Assembly: GCF_022539315.1 (NCBI RefSeq)
Contig: NC_066323.1
Location: 6,983,719-7,047,718 of the forward strand
Length of the DNA stretch: 64,000 nucleotides
Reading direction: 5' to 3'
From: Serinus canaria
Lineage: Eukaryota; Chordata; Aves; Passeriformes; Fringillidae
Within the stretch, counting starts at the first letter, position 1. Each line of letters begins with the position of its first letter. Position numbers and translations under genes: made by a program. The notes beneath the pieces were generated by a model. It was not told where the DNA came from and ran no database searches. It saw only the letters and a list, made by a program, of their open reading frames with translations. This document shows, one piece after another, positions 26,151 through 38,100 of the stretch.

Positions 26151-29100
26151 GTACCGGCGGCGGGGGCGGCGCGGGCGGCTCCGCGCCCGGCGGGGCCGGG
26201 GCCGAAGGGCGGCGGGGGAGGGGACGGTGAGCGGGGAAGGTGCGGGGGGTGCGGGCCCGGGGGCGCGGGGATGGAGCGGGGCGGCGGCGGGGGGGCGGCG
26301 GTGACGAGGCTGGTGAGGGCTGCGCGCAGGGGAGGTTCGTGTGCGGGAAGGCAGAGCGCTGCCGGGGCCGGGGGGAGCAGATGCGCTGCGCGGGGATTCC
26401 CTGAGCCTTCGTTTCGGGAGGGGTGGGTGGGTGTGTGGGGGGATTGGTGTTGGAAGATGCAGGGGCGCCTGGGTGGGATGGGGTGAACCGGGACGATAAT
26501 AATGATTTTAAAAGATTTAAAATAATTTTTTAAAAAATTTCGAGTTTATTTATGCCTTCAGAAATCTTCCTTCACCATCACCCTCCCTGGAATGTCAGGA
26601 TGGTACAGATTAATGCAGAATACTCTCAGCTGTTGCCTGTCAGTCATTTTCCCCTAAGCCTGGCTTCAGATGTTTAAGAATCCCAGCTCTTTTTATGGCA
26701 GTAGGCTCCTGTCTTCCTCTCCAGAAGGGCTGATTCCAGCCAGTATTGTGAGCACGCAATTGTGGCTGTGTTCTGGGAGGATTTAATCTCGGGACTCTCT
26801 TTAGCTATTGTGCCTAACCACATGCACGGTGTGGCATTGCACAGGCAATACTGCACTTGGTGTGGGGCTGGCCCTTTCGATTCTCCCTCCTCCCTTCAGA
26901 ATTTCCTGTGTGCAGCTGTGAATTTGGCTTGGGAATCATGTGGTGACTGTACAGTATGCAGAGGCAGTTGGGTGTAAGGGATTGTGACCAGCTGACTTCA
27001 GGAGTTAGTTCTTTCAACTGGCCAAGACAAATGGGAGATACCCTTATGGGGAAAGAATGCTGTGGGATAAACTGCATCCCTAGTAGGGAACCCTCTGAAA
27101 TTTTTACCCAAAGGAGTAGATAATAAATTTTATACAGTGGATAATTTTTTTGTTGAACCTGGAGTACCGCACAGCAACCCACATCAGAATCATTTGCATC
27201 CAGAACAGGATGCTCCTAAATAGAATTGATTTTTTTTTTTTTTTCCTGAGCATTAAGAAGCCCAGAATTTGGAAACATTTTTCTTAGCTTTCCATTTTAT
27301 ACCTTGTGATCTTGGACAACTTTCCAAATGATGAATCAGTTGCTCTTCTGCATAAGGGGAATGTCAGACACATGGGAATATGAGGTGTGCTGAATTTTTG
27401 GACGAAGGGATCTGTGTGCACAGAGTTTGCTACAATAAGCCTGATCTAAAATCTGCAAGGATGACATCTCCTCCTAAATCAGTGAGACTTATCAGCCTTG
27501 GATTAGCACCATCATGTGTTTTAGCCCTGTGAACAGTGACTTAAAAAAGCAGAAGTTTTAATTAAAAATGGCATAATGGCTTTGTGATCAGTGAACTGGG
27601 GATTATGTCCAGTGGTGAAGATGGTGGATGAAGGCAGGTTAGAATGATTGGATGCACAATGATCAAAGCCCAAACTCAGAGTAATCCACTGTTAGTGTGG
27701 AGGGCGGAAAAACACCCAACTCCCATAAATAAAGACCCAAACCAAATCATTCAAACAAACACAACTTCAAAGATTACTTTTGTGAGCTAAATGCAATGAG
27801 GTGTGTGTGTGTGTCAGTGACTCCATTTTGTGAGTCTTACTCTTGAGGAAGGCAGAGGTTTTGCATTTATTTTGGAACTAGGTAACACTCCTAGGTCACT
27901 TGCTGTTTAAAGTGACCTAAAGCAAAGAGGTGTGTCAGTCTCTTTTAGGAAGTGTCCTATTTTGGGCACCAGTAGCATTGATCATTGCAAGATAATGACG
28001 AGAGGCTCATCTTTTCTAAGCTGTGTGACACTCCATGGAACATGGCAAAAGTTTTCAGAAGATAGAAAGTAGAATTTCTAAGATGGAATAAGATATGAGG
28101 TTTGCCTTCAGAACAGTCTGAATTTGGATGAATTAGCACAGCATAACCCCAGGTAAATGAGATCAGAAAAATCCTCCTATGTCAACAGAGAGAAAAACCA
28201 AAATAATTATGTAAACAATAGCATGAGAGATTTTCTTTTAAGGAGTTGTTACTATGATCTGCAACTTAGCTGTAGTAGAACAAATATAGTGGTTAAATCT
28301 CTTGGAGCATTCTAATGGGTTTTCAGTACTTACTAGAGGTATGACCATGGTAAATGGTATTCTTTATAATAAAGTTTCATTAGTTCCTCTAATAATTGCT
28401 CTTCAGTTTTAATAGGGAATTCTTCCTAAGTGCAGAAAACCGTACATGACATATATGCACTATGGTTACAATAAATTAGTATGGAAAATTAACATTCTAT
28501 ATTAAAATTCATGCATCATGAAAAGCATTTTGAGTTTTCATGCAGCAGTAAGCAGTTATGGTAAATCCCAAGGTAATTTAAAAAATTATAAGAGCATATT
28601 ATGGTCTAATTTTAAACTTGTGTATCTAAGTCAACCAGACTAATTTGTGGTTTCTTTTTTCTCCCATTTGCTTTAAAGAAGCAATATAATCTGGAGAACA
28701 GGACAGCATTTACTGTATATTTTAAGCCAGGTTCTCAATCATTACACAGCAGAGCTAGTGTTTAGCCACTTCCTGCAGCTGAGGAGACTTTGCATATATC
28801 ATAATTTTGAGCACCCATTGTCTTTGGAGAGCAGATGGCACTGAAGGGACTTGAAATGGTCGTGGGCTTCTGAAAAATGGGGGAGTTTGTGCTGTGGAGC
28901 AGGGGAGAACAGACAGGGTTGCTGAAGACCACTGGTTATGGGTTGGCATATATTAAATGTGCTGTGAGGGCTTCCTGAGAGTAGAAAAGTTAATGCCTTC
29001 TAGGTGAGGACTAGATGGCAGGAAAGTTTTTGTCTTTGGGACATTAGAGTAGACTTTTTTTTAATGTATGGAATGTTCAAAAATACCTGGATTTCTTTGG

Positions 29101-32100
29101 TTTCTGAATGTGTTGAAGAGAGTGAAAGCTGTGTGCTCCCAGCCTTGTCTTGGCCTGCCTGCAGTGTTTTCAGAATGATGGTTCACTGTCATTAAGATGA
29201 TGAAGTAATTGACAGAATCACAGATGGCTGAGGCTGGCAGAGTCTGTGGGAGTTCACCTGGTCCACACCTCTGCTCAGGTGGGGCTACCTAGAGCCAGTT
29301 GCCCTTGTCCAGATGGCTTTTGAGTAACTCTGAGGATGGAAACTCCACAGCCTGGAAACTCCCAAACAACCTGTGCTTCTGCTTAGTCACTCTCATAGTA
29401 GGAGAAAAAGTTTCCTGACATTGATATAAAAATTCCCATATTCCCTTTTGTGCCATTAGCTCTGGACCTGCCATTTGTGGAGGGTCTCGGAAGAACAAGA
29501 CAAAACCTTCAGTTCTGCTCAGAATCTCCATCAGCTTGCTTGTATGTGCTCACTTGTATGCAGATTAAGAGCCCTGCTGATGCATTTTATTCATGATTTC
29601 CCATTCAGCTTCCCTGAAATAGATTGGACCTTACAGTAAGACCAAGGTACATAAATTGAACAACAGATCAGTTCCTCTGACTGAGCCTTTCAGTGGCATT
29701 TGAAAAACTCTGGAAGATACGTTGTGTTCTTCCTTGTAGGGCCTTAGCTGTGCTGGAAAATGGCTCTGGTGTGCTACAGGCATTTGTGTTCTTTAAGTTC
29801 TACAGTAGCAGCTGTTTATGCAAGGGGAAAAACCCCTATGAATTAAAATGGAGCTCAACCCTTAATTAACAGGTTCTGAAGTGTTTCCTTGTTGGCCTGT
29901 TCCTCTTTCAAGAGGTGCAGTTGTTCTGCTAACAGGACTAAGCAAAATGCTGGTAGCAAGAGTGGGCATTGGCATCAAGGCAGACACAAGCCAAAATATT
30001 ACTAAGGGGAAAAAATGATGAATGACAAGTACACACTATTTCTTCACTTGTAGAGTCAAAGCTTGATGAGCAGCTCTGTGGGAGTGAAGGTTTATGCACC
30101 AATGAAAATACAATTATTTTAAATTTTTTCTTACAATTTTTAATTAGTGGCTTTGCAAACAACTTGAGTTGCTCTGAGTGGTTTTTAGGTTGATGGTTAT
30201 TAAAGTAGGAAATTGTCATTAGGAGTGTAGCTTACACACTGTTCATGCCCAATTGCTACACCAGGAAACTGTAACTGGAATGAGCTTTGGTGTTTTTTTT
30301 TCTTTAAAGATATTAACTGTGTTATAATTGTTAGCATTTTTTTATTATATCTAACCCTACATCTGTATGGGTGGGGAACTTTAGAAATTTTAAAGCTGTT
30401 CCTGATCAGTTGCGTAGACTTGGAAGAAGTAGCTGTAGTTGTTGCTGTTGGTAAGCTGTTTGCTTGAGCCTTTTAGGCTGATGGAAGGGAGATGCCAGAG
30501 GGATTGGTTATTGATTTTTTGAGGTACATGGTCAGTGGAGGGTGTCTTCCAGAAGTTTTGTCCTTTTGGAGGATGCATATGAAGAGCCCAGTGTAAGAAA
30601 TGAGTCATTGAGACAAATTCAGTGCTGAGCCTCTTGCACAACTGTCAGAACAACCCTTGAATTTACATGTAATTGTGGATAGAAATAAGCGGTAATGTCA
30701 TAAATAAAACTGTGCTTGTTAAAACTGATGTGATAGTTGGGAATATTTGTCTTTCCTGATACCTGCTTATAGTGTTTGTATTTTGCAGTAAGCCACAGCT
30801 GCTTGCTTCTATGGGTTCCTTGTATAAACAGGTACAGCTAATAACTTATAATGAAAGTAGTACCAAGTTCAGACTTTCTTGTCAAGTGGTTTGTGTATTT
30901 ACAAGTTTCTTTTGTTTGCATTATCTTTTTTTTTCCTTTGGGGGCTCAGCATGAGAGAGGTCCTTAAGCAATAATTATTTCATGTGTTTGTTATACAAAA
31001 CAGTTGTGTTGCAGTGTTAGTTAGAAATACCAAGGGTTCTTGCATCTGAAAAGGAGTGAAAGGCTTGGTAATTGGATATAGGCTGCTTGACCTTTATGTC
31101 AGTGGTTCACGAACAGTCCGTGGTACCAGATGCCGAAGTGTTTGCTGTTAGAAATTGGCTCAGCAGTGGGTAAGGTGATATTAATACAGTTTTAGTGTGC
31201 AGGTATGTGTGACTCAAAAGGCCAACACAGTGGCTGTCCCTGGAAACAAAGTTTGCAGCTAAACTAACAGCGCCTCATTTTTACATTGGATCACCCTACT
31301 TGGAGGTCAGATAAACTTACAGAAAGTAGGATGTAGAGGGAACTTGGATTGCATCTGCCTGTTTTACAGATTTTGAGATTTTGCCTGGAATTAGATTTTA
31401 AAAAAAAAAGTGTGTGTGCATATACACACACAGACATACAGTTCACTGTAAGGGCACTTCAGTAAATCTTGATCCGTTTATGTTATCAGCAGATCCTAAT
31501 CCTAAATCCATGAGCAAAACCCAGGTAAAAGGGAAAGAGTGTGTGTGGTTGTCTGTTATGAAATGAGGAAGTCTCAGCTGCAGTGATTTTGGTGCAGATG
31601 ATTGGTTGAGAGTTTCCTGCCCCATTGTTCACCCTGCACACCCTGTCCAGCCCCAGGTTCGATCCCTTGGCTCTCCCATCCTGTCCCTCTGTAGGTGCTG
31701 GTGTTGGGAGCCCCACTCCTGTCAAGTGAGTGGCAGAGACAGGTCTGAGCCCAGGGGCCTGTGGAGGCAGCAGGACATTAATAGCCTGTAGTACAGTACT
31801 GTCTCCTGCTACTCCTGAGCAGGGCTGCTCCAGCCAGGGCATACATGGACTGCCCGGGATCCCGGAGTGACTGACACTCGTATCTGCACAGGCTGAATCA
31901 GAGGTCTGGCAAGATGAAGTCATGACAATTTTTCTTCCCCTCTTGCCCTCTGCGGATTTTTGTGTGGTATAAAGCACACATAAAGGTTATGTGTAAACTC
32001 ACTTGCTGATACTGAATTCCTCACTCTTTTTGATGCCACTGTGTTTATTGATGATGTGTTTGGTGGTCTCCTGTTAGCTCTGCCTCGTCACCCAAGGTAC

Positions 32101-35100
32101 GTGCAATCATATGTTAGGAACATAGAACTCTTCAAACTTAGGAACTGGCATTATCTGTCTTAAGCAACACTGCTAAGTTAAATTTCAGTAACAGAGTACA
32201 TTGTTCATGCGAGCAGAAGTTAAGGTGATGGATCATTACTTAATTTAGTAGAGAATGTTTTTGACACAGTATCTATCAGGCATGACTAGTGCAAATCTAT
32301 TTATATAGGTTACCTCACAATAAAGAACTCCTTCAAAACTCTGATTGAAAACCAGGTTATTTAGTTTTCTGGTTTATGTTCATCATGCCTCTCCTGGAAA
32401 AATCCTTGTGAATTCATAGGATTTACCATCAAGTCCTTTTTGTGTTATGAAATACCAAAATACCCTAATGCCACAAGTTTTGTTGTAAAATCTTTATTTT
32501 TAAATTTAATTATTGTAGGCTCTGTGAAGACTTCTTAAGAAACTACACGAAATCTCATCCTGACATGCATGAAATCTCTTTCTGGTTTTATCTGGAAGTT
32601 GTAAGTGACAGCTGATAATGTGTATAGGCAGGGTTGAATGCCATACCAAAGTTGTGCTCAGGAAGTTTTGCTTTTAGAAAATGTTCTAATGGTACTTTTG
32701 ACATCCTTCTTGATGGTAGTGAAATAATTTCTTAGAAAACTATTCGAAAGCCATACTGAATTCTCATTATTTCTAGTTTTATTGCAAATGGACCATACAC
32801 TCCATAATACCTCATACACTGCTGTGCTTCAGTTGCTGTAAATGTGATCTCCTCCCCACAGCTGTAGAGAAATTGATAATAGTCAGAAGTAAATGTATAC
32901 AGTTAGACTCTAATCAGATTTTTTTCAGGCCTCACAACAATAAAATTATTTAATAGCTGTATAATTTCGTTTGATACTTTACATATGTGCATTTGTGACC
33001 CGAAGTGCATACTTGATAGGTATTGTCCTTGATTATACTAGGGAGTGAAAGTTTGGGAATACCAAGGGAGAAAGCTGTGCAGGTGATTCCAAGGCAGTTG
33101 CTGCCTACGTGTCTGCCAGCAGTGAGTCTGCATTGCATTCTCCTGTGGGAGGGAAGAGCAGTGTGCACTCTTTGAACTGTAAGACTTCCTTCTGTGAAGG
33201 AGTTCCTGAAACCCACATGGTGTTGTAAAATGTGCAGACTCTTTGTTGGAATTTGTACTTTGGATTTTATTAAAAATTGTCCCTCTGCAGCTGACATTTG
33301 TGCAGTGTCAGCTGTTGGTCTGCTGAGATCTGTGTCTCTGCATTACTGTTCCACTTCAGCTTTGGCATTCTTCAGTGGACGTTAGCTTGACAATTGATTG
33401 TGACTATTAAACCTTACACAAAAAACCCACACTTTACCTGGTCATGGGCTAATTGTCTTAAATCCTCAAAAGTCAGTGCAGTTGGATTCCTTTTTTGCAC
33501 TTCTTTTGTCTTATTAATGAAACCTATAGTCAGTGGATTCATGACTTTCTTAACTCTACAGAGCATTAAGTTCTGAATGTTAATCAGATGCTTTAGGATG
33601 CCTGAATTGGAATCTCTCTTGATTCTGAAGGTGTGCCTTTCAGCAAAGGAAAGAACTGAATTCAGTTCTGCAGAATAAATTTTTAGCTACTATAGGCTTA
33701 CCTTAGAAACACATTGAGTACTGTGAGAGCACAACAGGAATAGAAGACCAGGTTCAGCTACAAAATAAAGTAGCATAACGAGGCAGAGACTAGTATTGGA
33801 TCACAGACTCTTGGAATGCAGATAAATGGCTGTCTCTAGTAGGGAGTTAATCTCTCCCTGTAAATACTCCTGTCTGTTGATAAGTTGTCATTTAGCAGAA
33901 TGCTGGACTGCCTGAAGTTGGTATGAAGTGCTATGAGTTCAGTGTTTTGTCCCTGTGTAGAATTTGGATATATTGTAGGAAAGAAACTCCTATTTCCTGC
34001 ACTATATGCCAAGTTCATTTTTCCTGTGCTGGGGTACATTTGAAGGGAAATGTTGGTAGCATAAATTTGAGAAAATTTATGCTACCAACATAAAGAATTT
34101 ATTTTGAGAAAATTTATGCTACCAACATAAAGCAGAAATTCTGCTTTATCTCTGTTGCTGGCTTGCACATGCTTTAGGCAGTAAAATTTTATATACTCTT
34201 TGCATCTTTAAACAGACCTGACTTTGTACTCCCATTCAGTTTCCTTGAAACTAAAAGTCCCTGATTCTGGGTGTATTTTACGTTCAGCTGTTTCACTTGC
34301 TCACCTGTCAAAGGGGGAGATTTGCCTGCGTTCCCTTGCAGTGGCAGGATGGCCTTTGAGAGGGTTTATTTTATTAGGAGCACACTAGGTGGTTCAACAA
34401 GGTGATTTCTGGTGACCTGCTTTGTTGAGGGCTACCAGTGTGCTTTCTGCTAGAACCAGTCTTATGTGTTGCTGACAGATGGGTTTGAGGGGAGCTCAGG
34501 GAGCAGAAAAGCAGGTTTTGAGCAAATTCTTTCAGAGCATTGGCCGAGGATGAGCTCAGGTATAAGGAGATTGTTTTTTATAGGCCCTTTGCAGCCAGCT
34601 GTCAGTGTGGGCTCCTTTACTGTCCGTCATTACATGGAGGGATCGACTGTGTCAAAATTTATCTTTCCCTGAGCTGACACATAATACCTCAGTGGTGCTT
34701 GCACAGCTGCTATGTTCTTCGTCCTCCTGAGTTGTCAGTTTCTTAAATGGACATAATCCATTCAGCAGATTTCCTGGAACTTCTTTCTCTGAACATAGCT
34801 GTGCAGCTTTCTTCATCCTTTAAAACTGCAGGGTCCTCCTTGACCACCTCTGCTTGGGCAAACACCAGGCTGGAGTAAAGGCAGGAATAGTGTTTTTATA
34901 TTTTAATTTTTTTTTCAGCATGCCTACCCTCCTTAATCAAGAAATGTAGCAGCTTAATTTCTGCATGGATACTTGGGTATAACTCTGTGAGATTGATCTT
35001 TAAGTTTTTGGTACAATGAATGCCCCCTAAATGCAAGCACAAAAAAAAAATCCATGAAATACTGTATTCTCTTTGTTTTCCTGGGAGGTCCTACAGGCAT

Positions 35101-38100
35101 TTGGCCTCATCCAGTCCCCAGTTTAGTACCGAAAGATGATACCATAACTGGCTGTGTGGCAGCCTCTGCTGCCAAATGTGATTCAAGTTGGCTGCTGGAC
35201 TCTTGGGGAGACAGTTGTTTAGGATTCAGTTTATGTTGGGAGGAACACCAGTGAAGCACATAGTGCTGTGCACAGCTATTGGAATAACTGTCCTTGCCTG
35301 CATGTCTCTCACTCTGTTCCTGTAAAACACCTGTGCACACGTGTGAGTAGAGTAAGAAACTCGTGCTAGTGAGTTCAGTTGTAAATGAGCTGGTCAGATT
35401 TGAGCAGTCATTGGGAGCAGCCCTTGTGCTCTGCACATCTTGGAATAGCCAGCTAAAAATATCAGCAACCTCCTGCAAAGAGTGGGAGTGTGTTTTGGAG
35501 CTTTCTGAGATTGAAACCTCAATGTTAGTGGTAGTCTAAGCTCAGGTTCAGGCTGAATTGAAATTGCTGCCTTTTTGATTTCACATGCATTCTTGTAACA
35601 AAAATATTTTTGTTTTAGGGATTTATCAAAGATGTTCATGAGGACTCCCTCACAGTTGCATTTGAAAACAAGTAAGTATTTTATTTTTAAAATAATTATT
35701 TGAATATTAGATTATTTCAGCTTTTGCTGGTTCTTTTGTTTAATTGTTTGCCTTTAAGAGGAAGTAGATTTCATTAGATACAGTTCTGGAAAAAAAAGTA
35801 CAGGCTCACTATTCTGTTCAGCTTCGATGAACTGCCTTCTTGAATCTGTATCAGACCTCAGTTCCTCAGTTCCACAGTCCTGTACATTCTTTGGTATCTT
35901 TAGTGATGCCCATAGGTGTGACAGCCAAATTTAATTAACAGAGGAATCAGTGGCACAGGCTTGATACTCTTACACAAAAGCAGGAAATGATGGAAAATAC
36001 CAAAGTACTCAAATGAGCAATTCTGTCCCTGCTGTCTGGAATGCTGACCAGTATTCTCAACCAGAGAAAAGTAAAAATATCCTGATGGTGATTTTTTTTC
36101 CTTTGACTATTAGGATGATAAATATACATACATATCCAGGCAAAAGTCCTATTGTTTTTGAGAGGAAAAGAGTGTAAATCCATCAGCAAATCTTGAAAAA
36201 GAATTATCTATGAGGTCCATTTAATTTAATATATAAACACAGCAGTGCTGCTGGGAACTTGTAGTGGCAAGCCAAGGATAATCCATGGGCTGGTAAAGTA
36301 CAAATGAGTACCTGTTGTTCAGTGTCTGTCTGATAACACTGTGGATTACCTGGGAGATTTCAGTGCTAATTCCAAATACTCTGTGAGCTACATCCTCTTT
36401 CCTGTTTCTCTTCCAGTTACTAGGTGGAGATCCTATAAAATGTGTCACCTTTGATGTGAAAATTGTTATAACCTTTGTCAGCTCTAACCTGTAGATTAGT
36501 CTTTGAGCCTTTCTTGAAGGAAGATGGCTGGGTAATAAAGGTAATGCTAGGGAGTGTGCAAGTGTGTTTTCATAAACAGTATTTATAATCCTGCTGACAT
36601 AATCCCAGGTGTATTTGTGTGTGTACATATATACACGTGTGTAAAAAGAAATCCTTAGAGGGGAACATAAGTAATCCTGGGGTTTACTCTGCAAAACCCA
36701 ATGTTTGTTTCTTTCTAACCTATGCTTTCTACTCCTTTATTTATGAAGACAGTTAGAAGATGAGGTGGCAGCCATAATTTATAGTAATCTGAGGTGGTTA
36801 TGGAACCTGTTACTTACTCCTAGGTTTTCATATCCTCACCCCAAAACCCAACGAACAAACAAAAAAAAATGAACTCCTTCATTCTGTCCATGGTCTAAGA
36901 ACATGGGACAAATCATGAGTTTCATCTTCAACATCTATATTACTTTCTAAAGAAAAGTAATTGCTTCTCTTTACATTTAAAATACATACTTTGATGTCAG
37001 AAAGTAAGTAAGCTAAAGGAAGTGCCAGGGGCTCACAGCAAGAGTTGAATTGTTGGCAAATCATTTCTGGTGTTTAATATCCATATCATCCATGTGTTCT
37101 ACAGAAAGTCTGGCAGCAGCAGCCATGTTTCAAAAAGGATGGGCTGCAGCATATGTAGAGTGTTCTGTTGACTAAAAATAGATCTGATCAGGAAGTGTGT
37201 ACACAGTCAGATTGTTCTGTGACGTAAATCTGATCAATTCCTATGCTTTTTACAGAGTTAAATTCGTGAGGGCTTCAGTGGAACCAAAATTGGCAAGAGT
37301 GTCCTGTGCTGAGAGCATCAGTGTTGTGATAATGATAATCACTAAAAAATACACACATTTACTCCACAATAGGCAGTCTAAACTGTCACTTTGCATTTTC
37401 TGCTATTGTTAGCCAATCTTTATCTACAGCTATTGTAAGGTTCCCAAAGTTAAGTGTACCAGCACAGACTGCTAATGATGATTTTGTGGCCATAGCAACA
37501 GTCCAGTCTTTGGGCAGGTAAAGAGGCAAGGAGTGAGTGTAGAAGCTTCAAGACCTGGAAACTTTTATTACTGTTAGATGGAAAATTGGATCTTGAGTTT
37601 GATGGATCTGCAGTTTCATTGAGGCTCATTGGAGTTTGAAGCAGCTGTATTGCAGGAGAGGCTTCTATATTATAAGCAAGAACCTCCTTTTTTTGTGATT
37701 TGTGCCCTGTAGCTTAGGCATCAATTCTGTCAGATTGTCTTAGTAGGTAATTTATATTCCATCACAAGTAATTTCTTAAAACATCTTGGTTTGCATTTCA
37801 CCAGTGAGGTGCTCCAATTCTGGACTTAGAAAGTTTTGCCACCAGAACTTGGACTCATATTCTGAAAGCTGAGCCTTCTGTGCACTATTCCACTTTCTGT
37901 GTGCTTGCTCCACTGGCAGGGAAGGGATGGAAAAACCCAGACCATGAAATTAGTAACTGTTACATTTGCAACAAGGACAGTTTAATTGCAACTGATTTTT
38001 TTCGCCAGCCCCCTTCACCATTTCTCAGAAATAGAATGTGATTTAATTAACATTTTGTGGCCGAAATACCTTCCAACCTAAACAAAAGCTCTCCATGTTC

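Larger units (their letters stand above)
25490..26480 (+). promoter_or_regulatory. CpG-island promoter of FXR1
   Basis: An abrupt GC-rich, CpG-dense block in otherwise AT-rich DNA, centred on the FXR1 start codon. Several GC boxes (ccgccc/ggggcgg) are present, for example at about 25569 and 26019-26036, and there is no TATA box near the expected start site. This is the architecture of a broad housekeeping promoter. Transcription probably begins in the last 100-150 nt before 26,100, but the exact start cannot be read from sequence. Such islands often fire in both directions, so an upstream antisense RNA is possible. Confidence 0.85.
26151..35618 (+). other. FXR1 intron 1
   Basis: 9.5 kb, the largest intron. 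Its first about 330 nt belong to the CpG island and contain further G-runs. It carries one CR1 (29.2 kb), a CA/TG-rich palindromic patch near 31,410-31,440, a GC-richer patch at 31,590-31,890 and the palindrome cluster at 34.05 kb. No other gene seen. Confidence 0.85.

Noticed and set aside
26151..26486. Read-through coding extension of FXR1 exon 1
   Set aside because: The FXR1 protein continues exactly at 35,619 with matching phase, and the extension is unlike any FXR family sequence.
31640..31672. GGTTCGATCCC resembling a tRNA/SINE B box
   Set aside because: No A box at the proper distance and no cloverleaf can be drawn, so it is probably chance.
31486..31977. 163-codon antisense open frame in intron 1
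   Set aside because: Sits in a GC-richer patch; the composition explains its length and no domain is recognisable.
36221..36694. 157-codon antisense open frame in FXR1 intron 2
   Set aside because: No recognisable family, no splice or promoter context, and the sequence includes simple TATACAC-type repeats. One frame this long is expected by chance in 64 kb.
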